Below, piece after piece: positions 8,192 through 17,663 of a stretch of DNA of 64,000 nucleotides. Source of the DNA: Pseudomonas bharatica CSV86 (GTDB lineage: Bacteria; Pseudomonadota; Gammaproteobacteria; Pseudomonadales; Pseudomonadaceae). Numbering within the stretch: position 1 is the first letter of the stretch; each line of letters opens with the position of its first letter. The stretch is from assembly GCF_000319305.2 (NCBI RefSeq), contig NZ_AMWJ02000002.1, forward strand, positions 806,001-870,000. Reading direction: 5' to 3'. The position numbers were made by a program, and so were the translations under genes. The notes beneath the pieces are model-generated. The model did not search any database, was not told the origin of the DNA, and saw only the letters and a program-made list of their open reading frames with translations.

Positions 8192-9007
8192 ATGGCCCGC
8201 TTCGAACATGAAGGTTGCTCCCTGCACTACGAAGAATATGGCCAGGGCCAACCCCTGGTACTGCTGCACGGCCTGGGCTCCAGTTGCCAGGACTGGGAGC
8301 TGCAGATTCCCGAACTGGCCGCCCGTTATCGCCTGATCCTTCTCGACCTGCGCGGCCATGGCCGCTCCGACAAGCCCCGCGAGCGCTACAGCATCGCCGG
8401 CTTCAGTGCCGACCTGACCGCCCTGCTGGACCATCTCGACACAGGCCCGGTGCACTTCGTCGGCCTGTCCATGGGCGGCATGGTCGGCTTCCAGCTCGCC
8501 GTCGATCATCCTGAACGGCTGCGCAGCCTGACCATCGTCAACAGCGCCCCGGCGGTAAAGGTCCGGACCCGCGACGATTACTGGCAGTGGGCCAAGCGCT
8601 GGACCCTGGCCCGGGTCCTGCCCTTGCGGACCATCGGCAAGGGCCTGGCGGCTCGGCTGTTCCCCAAGCCTGAGCAGGCCGGGCTACGACAGAAGATGGC
8701 CGAACGCTGGGCTCGCAACGACAAGCGCGCCTACCTCGCCAGCTTCGACGCCATCGTCAACTGGGGCGTGGAGGAGCGCATCGGGCGGATTACCTGCCCG
8801 ACCCTGATCATCAGCGCCGACCACGACTACACCCCGGTGGCGCTCAAGGAGCGATACACCGCACTGATTCCCGGCGCACGACTGGCGGTGATCGCCGATT
8901 CCCGGCACGCTACGCCGCTGGACCAGCCTCATGTCTTCAACCAGACCCTGCTGCAGTTCCTCGCTGCGGCTCCAACCACCTCTCAAGGATCATTGAGTAC
9001 ATGCTGA
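8192..9007 (+). CDS. Alpha/beta-fold hydrolase
   Basis: A 271-residue cytoplasmic hydrolase of the HHPred-type carboxyl-ester/enol-lactonase group. The oxyanion region is LLHGLGS (24-30), the nucleophile elbow GLSMGG has Ser93, the acid is probably Asp210 or Asp212 (SADHD), and the base is His239 (DSRHAT). The substrate is not predictable. It starts 12 bases after the LysR gene and its last codons overlap the start of the cyclophilin gene, so these genes are probably cotranscribed. Confidence 0.88.
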   Translation: MARFEHEGCSLHYEEYGQGQPLVLLHGLGSSCQDWELQIPELAARYRLILLDLRGHGRSDKPRERYSIAGFSADLTALLDHLDTGPVHFVGLSMGGMVGFQLAVDHPERLRSLTIVNSAPAVKVRTRDDYWQWAKRWTLARVLPLRTIGKGLAARLFPKPEQAGLRQKMAERWARNDKRAYLASFDAIVNWGVEERIGRITCPTLIISADHDYTPVALKERYTALIPGARLAVIADSRHATPLDQPHVFNQTLLQFLAAAPTTSQGSLSTC

Positions 9008-9558
9008 AGAAAATCCTCATGGCCGCCTGCTCGGTCGCCTTCGCTACCGGCGTCATGGCGTCGGACAAGACCCCGCACGTCGAACTGGTCACCAGCTTCG
9101 GCAAGATCGAGATCGAACTCAACGCCGAAAAGGCACCGCTGAGCACCAAGAACTTCCTGCAGTACGTGGACAGCGGCTTCTACAACAACACCATCTTCCA
9201 TCGCGTGATCCCGGGCTTCATGGTCCAAGGCGGCGGCTTCACCGACCAGATGGTGCAGAAGGACACCAAGGACCCGATCCGCAACGAGGCCGGCAACGGC
9301 CTGATGAATACACGCGGCACCTTGTCCATGGCCCGCACCTCGAACCCGAACTCGGCCACCAGCCAGTTCTTCATCAACGTGGCCGACAATGATTTCCTCA
9401 ACCCGGGCCGCGACGCCGGCTACGCGGTATTCGGCAAGGTGACCAAGGGCATGGAAGTGGTCGACCAGATCGTCAACTCACCAACCACCGTGAAGAAAGG
9501 CATGCGCGACGTGCCCGCCGATCCGGTCTATATCAAGTCGGCCAAGCGCATCGACTGA
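9001..9558 (+). CDS. ppiA: Periplasmic peptidyl-prolyl cis-trans isomerase A (cyclophilin)
   Basis: A 185-residue cyclophilin with a signal peptide (MLKKILMAACSVAFATGVMA). It catalyses proline cis-trans isomerisation during periplasmic protein folding. The active-site signature FHRVIPGFMVQGGGFT and the downstream SQFFINV are present. Length is normal for bacterial PpiA. The ATG overlaps the hydrolase gene end by seven bases. Confidence 0.93.
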   Translation: MLKKILMAACSVAFATGVMASDKTPHVELVTSFGKIEIELNAEKAPLSTKNFLQYVDSGFYNNTIFHRVIPGFMVQGGGFTDQMVQKDTKDPIRNEAGNGLMNTRGTLSMARTSNPNSATSQFFINVADNDFLNPGRDAGYAVFGKVTKGMEVVDQIVNSPTTVKKGMRDVPADPVYIKSAKRID

Positions 9559-9621
9559 CCGTGGTGTCACAGGGACGTGACCCCGCGGGCAAGGCGCCCG
9601 CCCCGACTACAGGAGTGCTGC

Positions 9622-11457
9622 ATGCTGTTCCGTCGTTTCGAGCAGTTGATCGACATCTTCCGCGAGGCGCCCACCGCGGCGCCTCCTTCACGGGTCCTGC
9701 CCTTCTATCTCTACTACCTGCGCCAGGTCTGGCCGGCCTTCGTCGCCCTGATGGTGCTGGGCCTGATCGTCGCGCTGATCGAGGTGGCACTGTTCAGCTA
9801 CCTGAGCCGGATCATCGACCTGGCCCAGGGCACTCCCAACGTCAACCTGTTCAGCGAGCACGCCGGCGAACTCATCTGGATGCTGGTGGTGGCGCTGATC
9901 CTCAGGCCGCTCTTCGTCGGCCTGCATGACCTGATGGTGCACCAGGCCATCAGCCCGGGCATGACCAGCATGATCCGCTGGCAGAACCACGCCTATGTGC
10001 TCAAGCAAAGCCTGAACTTCTTCCAGAGCGACTTCGCCGGGCGCATTGCCCAGCGCATCATGCAGACCGGCAATTCGCTGCGCGATTCGCTGGTGCAGGC
10101 CATGGACGCGCTGTGGCACGTGAGCATCTACGCCATCAGTTCCCTGGTGTTGTTCGCCGAAGCCGACTGGCGCCTGATGATCCCCCTGCTGACCTGGATC
10201 GCCTGCTACATCCTGGCGCTGCGCTACTTCGTGCCGCGGGTGAAGGAGCGCTCGGTGGTGTCGTCCGAGGCCCGCTCCAAGCTGATGGGACGCATCGTCG
10301 ATGGCTACACCAATATCGCCACCCTCAAGCTGTTCGCCCACACCGATTTCGAACAGCAGTACGCGCGCGAGGCGATCCGCGAGCAGACCGAGAAGACCCA
10401 GCTCGCCAGCCGGGTCATCACCAGCATGGACGTGGTCATCACCAGCCTGAATGGCCTGCTGATCGTCACCACCACCGGCCTTGCCCTATGGCTGTGGACC
10501 CAGTCGCTGATCAGTACCGGCGCCATCGCCCTGGCCACCGGCCTGGTGATCCGTATCGTCAACATGAGCGGCTGGATCATGTGGGTGGTCAACGGCATCT
10601 TCGAGAATATCGGCACCGTGCAGGACGGCCTGGAAAGCATCGCCCAGCCGGTCAGCGTCAGCGACAGGCCGAACGCCCCGGCGCTGAAGGTCGAGCGCGG
10701 CGCGGTACGTTTCGAGAATGTCGACTTCCACTACGGCAAGAGCGGCAGCCGGATCATCAGCAACCTCGACCTGGATATCCGCCCGGGCGAAAAGATCGGC
10801 CTGATCGGCCCGTCCGGCGCGGGCAAATCGACCCTGGTCAACCTGCTGCTGCGCCTCTATGACCTGGAAGGCGGACGGATCCTCATCGACGGCCAGGACA
10901 TCGCCGGGGTGACCCAGCAGAGCCTGCGCGGGCAGATCGGCATGATTACCCAGGACACCTCGCTGCTGCACCGGTCGATCCGCGATAACCTGCGCTACGG
11001 CAAGCCCGACGCCAGCGACGAGGAGTTATGGAACGCGGTGCGTGGTGCACGGGCCGACGAGTTCATCCCGCTGCTCAGCGACGCCCAGGGCCGCACCGGC
11101 TTCGACGCCCATGTCGGCGAGCGCGGGGTCAAGCTGTCCGGCGGCCAGCGCCAGCGCATCGCGATCGCCCGGGTACTGCTGAAGAACGCACCGATCCTGA
11201 TCATGGACGAAGCCACCTCGGCACTGGACTCCGAGGTCGAGGCGGCGATCCAGGAAAGCCTGGAAACCCTGATGCAGGGCAAGACCGTGATTGCCATCGC
11301 CCACCGCCTTTCGACCATCGCCCGGATGGATCGCCTGGTAGTCCTGGAAAAAGGCCGGATCGCCGAGATGGGCAGCCATGCCGAACTGCTGGCCCAGCGC
11401 GGACTCTATGCCCGCCTGTGGCACCACCAGACCGGCGGTTTCGTCGGCGTCGATTGA
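9622..11457 (+). CDS. ABC exporter, fused membrane and ATPase domains
   Basis: A 611-residue type-IV (MsbA-like) half-transporter. Six membrane helices fill roughly the first 330 residues, followed by a nucleotide-binding domain with Walker A GPSGAGKST, Q-loop, signature LSGGQ and Walker B ILIMDEATSALDS, then the switch histidine in AIAHRLS. It likely works as a homodimer exporting a lipid or hydrophobic compound; the substrate is unknown. The ATG at 9622, preceded by AGGAG ten bases away, is preferred over an upstream in-frame start at 9577. It converges on the acyltransferase gene. Confidence 0.9.
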   Translation: MLFRRFEQLIDIFREAPTAAPPSRVLPFYLYYLRQVWPAFVALMVLGLIVALIEVALFSYLSRIIDLAQGTPNVNLFSEHAGELIWMLVVALILRPLFVGLHDLMVHQAISPGMTSMIRWQNHAYVLKQSLNFFQSDFAGRIAQRIMQTGNSLRDSLVQAMDALWHVSIYAISSLVLFAEADWRLMIPLLTWIACYILALRYFVPRVKERSVVSSEARSKLMGRIVDGYTNIATLKLFAHTDFEQQYAREAIREQTEKTQLASRVITSMDVVITSLNGLLIVTTTGLALWLWTQSLISTGAIALATGLVIRIVNMSGWIMWVVNGIFENIGTVQDGLESIAQPVSVSDRPNAPALKVERGAVRFENVDFHYGKSGSRIISNLDLDIRPGEKIGLIGPSGAGKSTLVNLLLRLYDLEGGRILIDGQDIAGVTQQSLRGQIGMITQDTSLLHRSIRDNLRYGKPDASDEELWNAVRGARADEFIPLLSDAQGRTGFDAHVGERGVKLSGGQRQRIAIARVLLKNAPILIMDEATSALDSEVEAAIQESLETLMQGKTVIAIAHRLSTIARMDRLVVLEKGRIAEMGSHAELLAQRGLYARLWHHQTGGFVGVD

Positions 11458-11466
11458 ACGGATCGT

Positions 11467-12591
11467 TCAGCCCTGTCGAAACGGCAGGGCCGAACGCGCC
11501 TCCTCTGCATAAGCCAGTACGCCGACACGCTCCTGACCCAGGAAATCCTCCACCGCCGTGCGCAGGCCCGGGTGCAGTAGGTAGTGCCAGGAGCGGGTGA
11601 TCACCGGTTCGAAACCGCGGATCAGCTTGTGCTCGCCCTGGGCACCGGCATCGAAGCGCTGCAGACCTTCGGCGATGGCGTAGTCCATGCCCTGGTAGAA
11701 GCAGGTTTCGAAATGCAGGCGGTCGAACTCGGCCAGGCAGCCCCAATAGCGCCCGTAGAAGCTGTCACCAGCGACCAGGCTGAATGCCATCGCCACCTCG
11801 CGTCCGCCCTGCACGGCCATTACCACGCGGATCGCTTCGGGCATGCGCTCGGCCAGCAGGCTGAAGAAGTCACGGGTCAGATAGGGGGCGCGGCGACGTA
11901 CCGCGTAGGTGTTGGCATAGCAGGCGTAGACGAAGTCCCACTGCGCCTCGCTCAGTTCGGCGCCGTGATACCAACGGAAGTCGAACCCCTGCCCCGCCAC
12001 CTGCTCGCGTTCCTTGCGCATCTGCTTGCGCTTGCGCGACGCCAGGGCGTCGAGAAAATCCTGGAAATCCCGGTAGCCCTGGTTGCGCCAGTGGAACTGG
12101 CAGCCCAGGCGCTCCAGCCAGCCGTCGCGTCCCTGCAGGGTGGCGTCGGCGGCGGGGTCGGTGAAATTCACGTGCAGGCCGGACTGGCCCTGTTCCAGCA
12201 GTGATTCCTCGACCTTGTCCAGCAGCAGCGCCAGCGCCTGGGGCTCGCCGAGCAGGCGCGGCCCGCCGACCGGCGAGAACGGCACGGCGCACAGCAGTTT
12301 CGGGTAGTAGCCGATCCCGGCTCTGGCGCAGGCATCGGCCCAGCCATGGTCGAACACGTACTCGCCGAAGGAGTGGGTCTTGGCGTAGGCCGGCATGGCG
12401 GCCAGGACGTTGCCGCTGTCGTCGGCAAGCAGGCGGTGGGACGGGGTCCAGCCGGTGCGCGGGGTGACGCTGCCGCTGTCTTCCAGGCTGCGCAGAAACG
12501 CGTGGCGCAGGAACGGCTGGTCCGCCGGGACCAGGGCGTCCCAGGTAGCGGCATCGAGTTCGGCGAGGTGGTTCAGGATGAGCGTCGGCAT
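11467..12591 (-). CDS. FemAB-like GNAT acyltransferase (COG3146/DUF482 family)
   Basis: A 374-residue protein of the peptidogalycan/FemAB-like acyltransferase family, common in proteobacteria but poorly characterised. Features include ASRKRKQMRKEREQV, a basic stretch in the middle, and YGRYWGCLAEFDRLHFETC in the C-terminal GNAT-like half. The ATG at 12591 (MPTLILNHLAEL) is chosen because the longer open frame runs back through a REPIN. It converges with the ABC exporter gene, nine bases apart. Confidence 0.85.
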   Translation of the reverse strand: MPTLILNHLAELDAATWDALVPADQPFLRHAFLRSLEDSGSVTPRTGWTPSHRLLADDSGNVLAAMPAYAKTHSFGEYVFDHGWADACARAGIGYYPKLLCAVPFSPVGGPRLLGEPQALALLLDKVEESLLEQGQSGLHVNFTDPAADATLQGRDGWLERLGCQFHWRNQGYRDFQDFLDALASRKRKQMRKEREQVAGQGFDFRWYHGAELSEAQWDFVYACYANTYAVRRRAPYLTRDFFSLLAERMPEAIRVVMAVQGGREVAMAFSLVAGDSFYGRYWGCLAEFDRLHFETCFYQGMDYAIAEGLQRFDAGAQGEHKLIRGFEPVITRSWHYLLHPGLRTAVEDFLGQERVGVLAYAEEARSALPFRQG

Positions 12592-12645
12592 TGCAGGAGT
12601 TTGCCGGGTTGTGTGCAGGAAAAGAAGATTTGTGTTGTAGCTGGT

Positions 12646-12718
12646 GGCCTCATCGCTGGCAAGCCAGCTCCCACAGGGTTCGCGTACCTGTGGGAGCTGG
12701 CTTGCCAGCGATGAGGCC
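12646..12718. repeat. REP doublet (REPIN)
   Basis: An inverted pair GGCCTCATCGCTGGCAAGCC and complement with a short spacer, located between the acyltransferase start and the porin terminator. Confidence 0.9.
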
Positions 12719-12737
12719 CGGGAGAGCAACACAAGCC

Positions 12738-12769
12738 AAAAAAAAAACAGCCCCACCGAAGTGGGGCTG
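12738..12769 (-). terminator. Rho-independent terminator of the porin gene
   Basis: On the minus strand CAGCCCCAC and GTGGGGCTG form a nine-pair stem around a TTCG-like loop, followed by a run of ten T residues. It lies about 30 bases beyond the porin stop. Confidence 0.9.
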
Positions 12770-12799
12770 AACATTTAACGGATGAAGGAGCGTCGTTGC

Positions 12800-14113
12800 T
12801 TAGAACACGTACTGTGCGCGCAGTACGAAACCGTCGCCATCGTCGTCGCCATTGGCGTTCTGGGCGTTGTCGACCTTGGCCTTGATGTAGGTACCGCTCA
12901 GCTTGATCGACTCGTTGGCGTACCAGTTCAGGCCCAGGTTATGCACCTTGCCTTCGATGTCGCCAACACGGGCATAGGCGCCGTTGTCGTCCTCGGCTTC
13001 GATATGGTCGTAGCGGTAGAACACTTCCCAGGCACCGATCTGCTTGTTCTGCGGCTTGATCGCGTCGAACTTGCCGAGCTTGTAGCCACGGGCCTCGCCG
13101 GTAAGGGTGTAGGCCACCTGCGCGGTGTAACCGGTGGCCTTGATGTCCTGGTAGGCCGCGGCGTCAGCCTCGACCTTGCGCTTGAGGTATTCGCCCTGCA
13201 CCGAGAACGGGCCGGTGGCGAAGGCAGCTTCCAGGCCCCAGGCGCGGTCGGTGTCGTAGGCGCCAGCCGGCGTGTTGTTGGCGCCAGCCAGGGTCAGGCG
13301 GTTGCCGTTGGTACCGGCATCCTGGCCGCCATCGGTGCTCACGCCACGCATGCCCAGGCGGCTGCGGATACGGCCGTCGAACGCGGTGTCGGACAGGTCG
13401 CGTTGCGCCACGTTCAGACCGAAGTGCAGGACGTTGCCGTCGCTGTGCAGTGGCGCAAAGACGCCACGGAAGTTGAACTGCTTGGTGCTGTCGCCATCCT
13501 TGTCGGCGTTGGTGGCGTCCTTGGCGAACACACCACCGGACAGGTAGACGGACTCACCGATGTTGCTCGAAGCCTGGATACCCAGGCCGCCGTTGTGGCT
13601 GTTGACCCAGTCGGCCAGGTCATAGGCTGCGGTGCGCTCCGGAGCGGTGACCCACTTGGAACTGGTGGCTTTTTCCAGGCCGAACTCGGGGTCGAAGCGA
13701 CCGACCTTGATCGACACTGGCTTGAAGCCGTTGTAGGCCAGCGAGGCTTCGTCGAAGTAGCCGTCTTCGGAACGGTTGTCACCACCGGCGTTGTGGGAGA
13801 AGTCGTAGTTGACCTGGTAAGCCCAGTCGGTAGCCAGGACACCGCCGATCTCGAGGAAGGCGCGACGGAAGTAGCCAGCATCGGCGGTGTTGCCGTTGTT
13901 GGTGTAGAAGCCGTCGAAGCGGCTGTAGTCGGCCTGGAGACGACCACCGATCTTGAAGCTGTATTGCTTGTCAGTAGTAGCGACCTCGAGGCCACCTTTG
14001 GTCTTGACTACGATATCGGCGCCGTCGGTGGTCACGGTACCCGCGAAAGCCTGGGCGGTAACGGCCATGGCCAAGGCGCTGGCTACGAAACCTGCGAAGT
14101 GCTTACGGATCAT
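12800..14113 (-). CDS. Phosphate/pyrophosphate-selective porin, OprP/OprO family
   Basis: A 437-residue outer-membrane porin with a signal peptide ending AQAFA. The mature protein is a beta-barrel of amphipathic strands ending in aromatic Phe (LRAQYVF), as needed for BAM insertion. Family hallmarks are FKIGGRLQADYSRFDGFY early in the mature chain, FRRAFLEIGGVLATDWAYQV and KVGRFDPEFGLEK. OprP and OprO form trimers that take up phosphate and polyphosphate. I did not find a convincing two-half Pho box upstream. The downstream terminator marks a single-gene transcript. Confidence 0.88.
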   Translation of the reverse strand: MIRKHFAGFVASALAMAVTAQAFAGTVTTDGADIVVKTKGGLEVATTDKQYSFKIGGRLQADYSRFDGFYTNNGNTADAGYFRRAFLEIGGVLATDWAYQVNYDFSHNAGGDNRSEDGYFDEASLAYNGFKPVSIKVGRFDPEFGLEKATSSKWVTAPERTAAYDLADWVNSHNGGLGIQASSNIGESVYLSGGVFAKDATNADKDGDSTKQFNFRGVFAPLHSDGNVLHFGLNVAQRDLSDTAFDGRIRSRLGMRGVSTDGGQDAGTNGNRLTLAGANNTPAGAYDTDRAWGLEAAFATGPFSVQGEYLKRKVEADAAAYQDIKATGYTAQVAYTLTGEARGYKLGKFDAIKPQNKQIGAWEVFYRYDHIEAEDDNGAYARVGDIEGKVHNLGLNWYANESIKLSGTYIKAKVDNAQNANGDDDGDGFVLRAQYVF

Positions 14114-14487
14114 CGATGAAGCTCCCCTAACGTTTTATGGTCTTGATTACGTTGAAAAAACACGCGGCCAGGGCCGCTTGTGCTGGGGAGGAATCTTGGC
14201 GGGGGTTATTTCAGATCAGTGGCTTTTATATAAATGTTTTGTGACAAGGGAACCTTTTTACTCCGAACAGGAATATGGCAAAACGCCTTGACGGGACGCC
14301 CGCCACCGTCCTGATCCCGCCCCGCCAACTGTCATGGTCCGGCGACCAGACAGTTCGGCGCGCAGCGCTCCGGCTGTACCGGTACATCCCTCCGCGCTCT
14401 TTCTAATCTGCACCCGTTCATCAGGCACGGACGCTTACAGGTAGCAACACCACCCCACCTAAAAGTGCAAGTTAGAAGGAGCACCAA
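14114..14487. other. Intergenic region between divergent porin and SDR-cluster genes
   Basis: 374 bases without a gene. They must hold the porin promoter (AT-rich around 14220-14280) and the cluster promoter. A single CTGTCAT resembling half a Pho box is at about 14332, but no second half-site follows at the right spacing. The 3' end carries a good ribosome-binding site, AAGGAG, for the TTG-initiated SDR gene. Confidence 0.5.
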
Positions 14488-15228
14488 TTGAAAACTGATG
14501 AAACGGTCGTCGTCACCGGAGTGACGTCTGGCATCGGGCTGGCTTGCGCCAGAACGTTGCTAAGGCAGGGAAGCAAGGTTATCGGAATCGGCCGTCGTGA
14601 AGACCGCCTGAATGCATTGGCGGATGAATTCCACGGAAGTTTCCACCCTCTGCAGTGTGATGTTCGCGACAAACAGTCGTTGAATGAACGGATCAATGAA
14701 TTACCCGAAGCATTTGCAACGATCAGCAAACTTGTAAATGCCGCCGGCCTGCTGCAAGGCCACGGCAAGTTACTGGATATCACGGACGAGCAGATTGCAA
14801 CCATGCTCGATACCAATGTCCACGGCTTGATCAACGTGACCCGTGCGCTATTGCCGAGGCTGATCGCCAGCGGCCAGGGCCACGTGGTCAACCTGAGTTC
14901 GATCGGGGCCCATGTGCATTACCAGGGCGGCCATGTGTACGCCGCCTCCAAGGCCTTCGTCGACCATTTCGGCCGCTGCCTGCGCACCGAACTGGTGGGC
15001 AGCCGGGTACGCCTGACCACCATTGCGCCGGGCAAGACCCGCTCGGAGTTCGCCCTGGTGCAGAACGAAGGCGACCAGGCCCGCGCCGACCAGGTGTACA
15101 GCAGCCTGACCCCGCTGCAACCGGAAGATGTCGCCAACGCGGTGGTCTGGGCCCTGCGCCAGCCACCCCACGTGAATATCAACCTTATCGAACTAACGCC
15201 TGCTGACCAGGAACTTTCGTATCGGTGA
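14488..15228 (+). CDS. SDR-family oxidoreductase (first gene of a putative biosynthetic cluster)
   Basis: A 246-residue classical short-chain dehydrogenase/reductase. It has the cofactor motif TGVTSGIG (10-17), NAAG in the middle, and the catalytic triad Ser138, Tyr151 and Lys155 (YAASK). NADP preference is suggested by GRRED at 35-39. It starts at TTG 14488, supported by AAGGAG six bases upstream. The first 300 bases are noticeably less GC-rich than the rest. Four bases separate it from the next gene. It probably interconverts a carbonyl and an alcohol on the cluster's product. Confidence 0.9.
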   Translation: MKTDETVVVTGVTSGIGLACARTLLRQGSKVIGIGRREDRLNALADEFHGSFHPLQCDVRDKQSLNERINELPEAFATISKLVNAAGLLQGHGKLLDITDEQIATMLDTNVHGLINVTRALLPRLIASGQGHVVNLSSIGAHVHYQGGHVYAASKAFVDHFGRCLRTELVGSRVRLTTIAPGKTRSEFALVQNEGDQARADQVYSSLTPLQPEDVANAVVWALRQPPHVNINLIELTPADQELSYR

Positions 15229-15232
15229 TGCC

Positions 15233-16432
15233 ATGAGCCAATCTCTCGCGAAGTATTACGTCAGAAACAAACTTACCCATAAGTTGATCAGCAAGCGCGT
15301 GTTGTCGCCGATCTCGCTATCGCAACAACCACCGGCCGATCTGGTCAAGGCATTGTGCATTGAAGAAGAAGTGTCCCGGCTGTCCGCCGTCTATGCCAAC
15401 TTCCAACGCGAAGATGATGAACAGACCGGACTTCCACGCTATATGCCGTTCTACCGTTTCATTCAGTCGAAGTTCCCGGGCTTTCAATGGCAAGTTCGCA
15501 ATGACGAAGGCCGCAAGACCCTGATTCTGGATAAACCCTATATCAACCAAAGCCGTCCGTCGTTGCTCAACCTGCTGCTCTGCGCCGTCAACGACAACAC
15601 GGTAACCACCCCGGCGCTGAAGGTTCGCTACCCGGCCATGACAGTGCTGCCGGACGCCCTGGTGATCGACCTGGAGAAAGCCTTCGAGCGCCTCTCCTTC
15701 ACCACCTCGGCGCCGCACTTCATGGCCCGCTTCGCCGAAACGCTGGCCAAGGGCCTTGCCGGTGAACCCATCACCTTGGTCTCGCCGGTCTGCCCGGACT
15801 ACGGCTACGAAAGCAAGAACGGTCGCCTGCGCTACACCTTCGAGCACCTGGGCGAGGGCATTGGCCTGGTCGCCGGGCGGGTGGTCAAGACCTTGCCGGT
15901 GCTGCAAGCGGTCCTGAAGAAGCACGGTATCGATGCGCGCATCGCGGTCGGCGCCGGCGACTTCGAAGGCTTCGACGCCTCGACCCTGAACCGCCTCAAG
16001 GAAACCCGCGAGGGCTTCGCCCGCAAGCTGCGCATCAGCCAGCAGAAGATCCTCGACATCCTCGGCCCGGACACCGAGTCGATCATGATCGCCGAGGCCG
16101 CCGGTGGCGAAGCGCAGTGGCGCGCCATGACCGCCGATGCCGAGCAGCGCCTGGCCAGGCGCGACAACGGCTGCATCGTCGACAGCGACCTGGACTACGG
16201 GGCGATCTTCAATGCCCGCCTGCCGCTGTACCAGGCCTGGCACCAGCAGCGCAGCAACGAGGAACTGATGCAGATCCTCTACGCCCAGGGCGCCGAATAC
16301 GCGGCCATCGGCAAGGTGTTCGCCGCGCAATGGCAGAACCCGATCGTGATCGGTGCCGACCATAACCGCATGCAGCCGTTCTACTGGTTGTACAGCGACA
16401 TCCCGGTCCTTTACCTGACGCGGGTGTACTGA
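15233..16432 (+). CDS. Protein of unknown function in the biosynthetic cluster
   Basis: A 399-residue soluble protein with no signal peptide and no membrane helix; I recognise no family. Visible marks are VSPVCPDYGYE around residues 183-193, LGEGIGLVAGRV, the acidic AGDFEGFDAS, and a C-terminus GADHNRMQPFYWLYSDIPVL rich in polar and aromatic residues. This could be an enzyme active site, but nothing proves a reaction. It is tightly coupled: four bases after the SDR gene, with its stop overlapping the next start (TGATG). As the only unrecognised large protein in the cluster it may catalyse the committed step. Confidence 0.85.
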   Translation: MSQSLAKYYVRNKLTHKLISKRVLSPISLSQQPPADLVKALCIEEEVSRLSAVYANFQREDDEQTGLPRYMPFYRFIQSKFPGFQWQVRNDEGRKTLILDKPYINQSRPSLLNLLLCAVNDNTVTTPALKVRYPAMTVLPDALVIDLEKAFERLSFTTSAPHFMARFAETLAKGLAGEPITLVSPVCPDYGYESKNGRLRYTFEHLGEGIGLVAGRVVKTLPVLQAVLKKHGIDARIAVGAGDFEGFDASTLNRLKETREGFARKLRISQQKILDILGPDTESIMIAEAAGGEAQWRAMTADAEQRLARRDNGCIVDSDLDYGAIFNARLPLYQAWHQQRSNEELMQILYAQGAEYAAIGKVFAAQWQNPIVIGADHNRMQPFYWLYSDIPVLYLTRVY

Positions 16433-17661
16433 TGAACCAGCACGACAACGCCACCCATTACTGCCAGTACGGGCCGCAGGGCAACCTGCGCGCGGCCTAC
16501 GCCCGGCTGCCGTTCCAGCCGCTGTGGACCTGGCTGACCGGCAAGGGCCAGGCGCAACCGGCCGACGTGCTGAAGCAACGGATGGAGCAGACCGGCGAGC
16601 GCTTCCTGCTGGCCCACCTGCTGTTCACCTGGGCCGTGATGATCGGCCTGGTGCTGCTCGGCAAGGCGGTGCTGGAAGGCGCTTTCCACCCGCTGCTCTC
16701 GGTGCTGCTGGTGCTTGCGGCCTGGGTGCTGATGGTCAACCGCCTGCGCAGCATGCAGGCGACCTTCCATTACCTGACCCACGGCGCGGTGCTCAAGGAC
16801 AAGGCGCGGGCCCAGCGTTACGCGCGGCTGTTCCTGAGCACGCCGCTGCTGTACCAGGACTGGGACACCTACAACCAGAGCCATGTCCGTGAACACCACA
16901 ATATCCATGTGCTGTGCACCGACATCGACCCGGACCAGCGTTTCATCCAGGCCCAGGGCTTCTACCCGGGCATGCCGGAGCTGGCCTACTGGTGGCGGGT
17001 GATCTGCACGCCGTTCCGTCCGGCCTACCTGCTGCGCCAATGGCGCGCGACGCTGCATGACTGCTTCGTGCGCCCGCCACGGGACGAAGTGCGCTTTCGC
17101 CTGGCGTTCTGGGCGGTGCTGCTGGTGCTGCTTTGGGCCACCGATAGCCTGATGGCCTTCGCCCTGATCTACGGGATCCCGCGGGCAGTGCTGTTCGAGC
17201 ATTCGATGTGGTTGCAGCTGTTCACCGAACACCTGTGGTTCTACCAGCGCGAGGATGGCCGGGCCGACAAGCCGCATTACGGCCGCCTGACCTGGGGCCG
17301 CTTCCAGGGCCGCACGCCGCCGAGCGGTGGCGTCGTCGCCTGGAGCACGTGGCTGCTCAAGGCACTGCTGCTGGATGTACCGGTGCGCCTGTACGTGTAT
17401 CCGCAGGACCTGCCCAACCACGACGCCCACCACCGTCGCCCGAACGTGCATTACCGGCATATCGCCAACTACCGCGCCAGCATCGAAGGCCAGCCTTCGA
17501 GCTACGGCCCCTTCCTCGAAGTCTGGGGCTTCATGGCCGGCCTGTACCTGATTCGCGACCACATGTGCCGCGGCGTGCGCGAGCCTTTCGGCCCGCTGCA
17601 CACCGAGGCTACCCAACCCCAAGACACGCTGTACCCCACGCCCAGTTCTCAAGGAGCCTGA
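16432..17661 (+). CDS. Membrane fatty-acid-desaturase-like di-iron enzyme
   Basis: A 409-residue protein of the membrane desaturase/hydroxylase superfamily. Histidine boxes are HYLTH (113-117), HVREHHNIH (151-159) and NHDAHH (329-334) with a further His340; His257 and His267 may add ligands. Hydrophobic segments at about 60-105 and 225-250 are the membrane spans. Such enzymes use a di-iron centre and O2 to desaturate or hydroxylate acyl chains or other substrates; in this context the substrate may be an amino acid or small molecule. Its ATG overlaps the previous stop. Confidence 0.85.
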   Translation: MNQHDNATHYCQYGPQGNLRAAYARLPFQPLWTWLTGKGQAQPADVLKQRMEQTGERFLLAHLLFTWAVMIGLVLLGKAVLEGAFHPLLSVLLVLAAWVLMVNRLRSMQATFHYLTHGAVLKDKARAQRYARLFLSTPLLYQDWDTYNQSHVREHHNIHVLCTDIDPDQRFIQAQGFYPGMPELAYWWRVICTPFRPAYLLRQWRATLHDCFVRPPRDEVRFRLAFWAVLLVLLWATDSLMAFALIYGIPRAVLFEHSMWLQLFTEHLWFYQREDGRADKPHYGRLTWGRFQGRTPPSGGVVAWSTWLLKALLLDVPVRLYVYPQDLPNHDAHHRRPNVHYRHIANYRASIEGQPSSYGPFLEVWGFMAGLYLIRDHMCRGVREPFGPLHTEATQPQDTLYPTPSSQGA

Positions 17662-17663
17662 TC

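Noticed and set aside
9559..9621. Small hairpins (GTCAC...GTGAC and GCGGGC...GCCCGC) between ppiA and the ABC gene as a terminator
   Set aside because: No T run follows either stem, the stems are short, and they may merely reflect GC-rich chance pairing.
14325..14350. CTGTCAT at about 14332 as a Pho box for the phosphate porin
   Set aside because: Only one half-site matches; the second half at the required spacing does not, and it lies over 200 bases from the porin start on the wrong side of the cluster promoter region.
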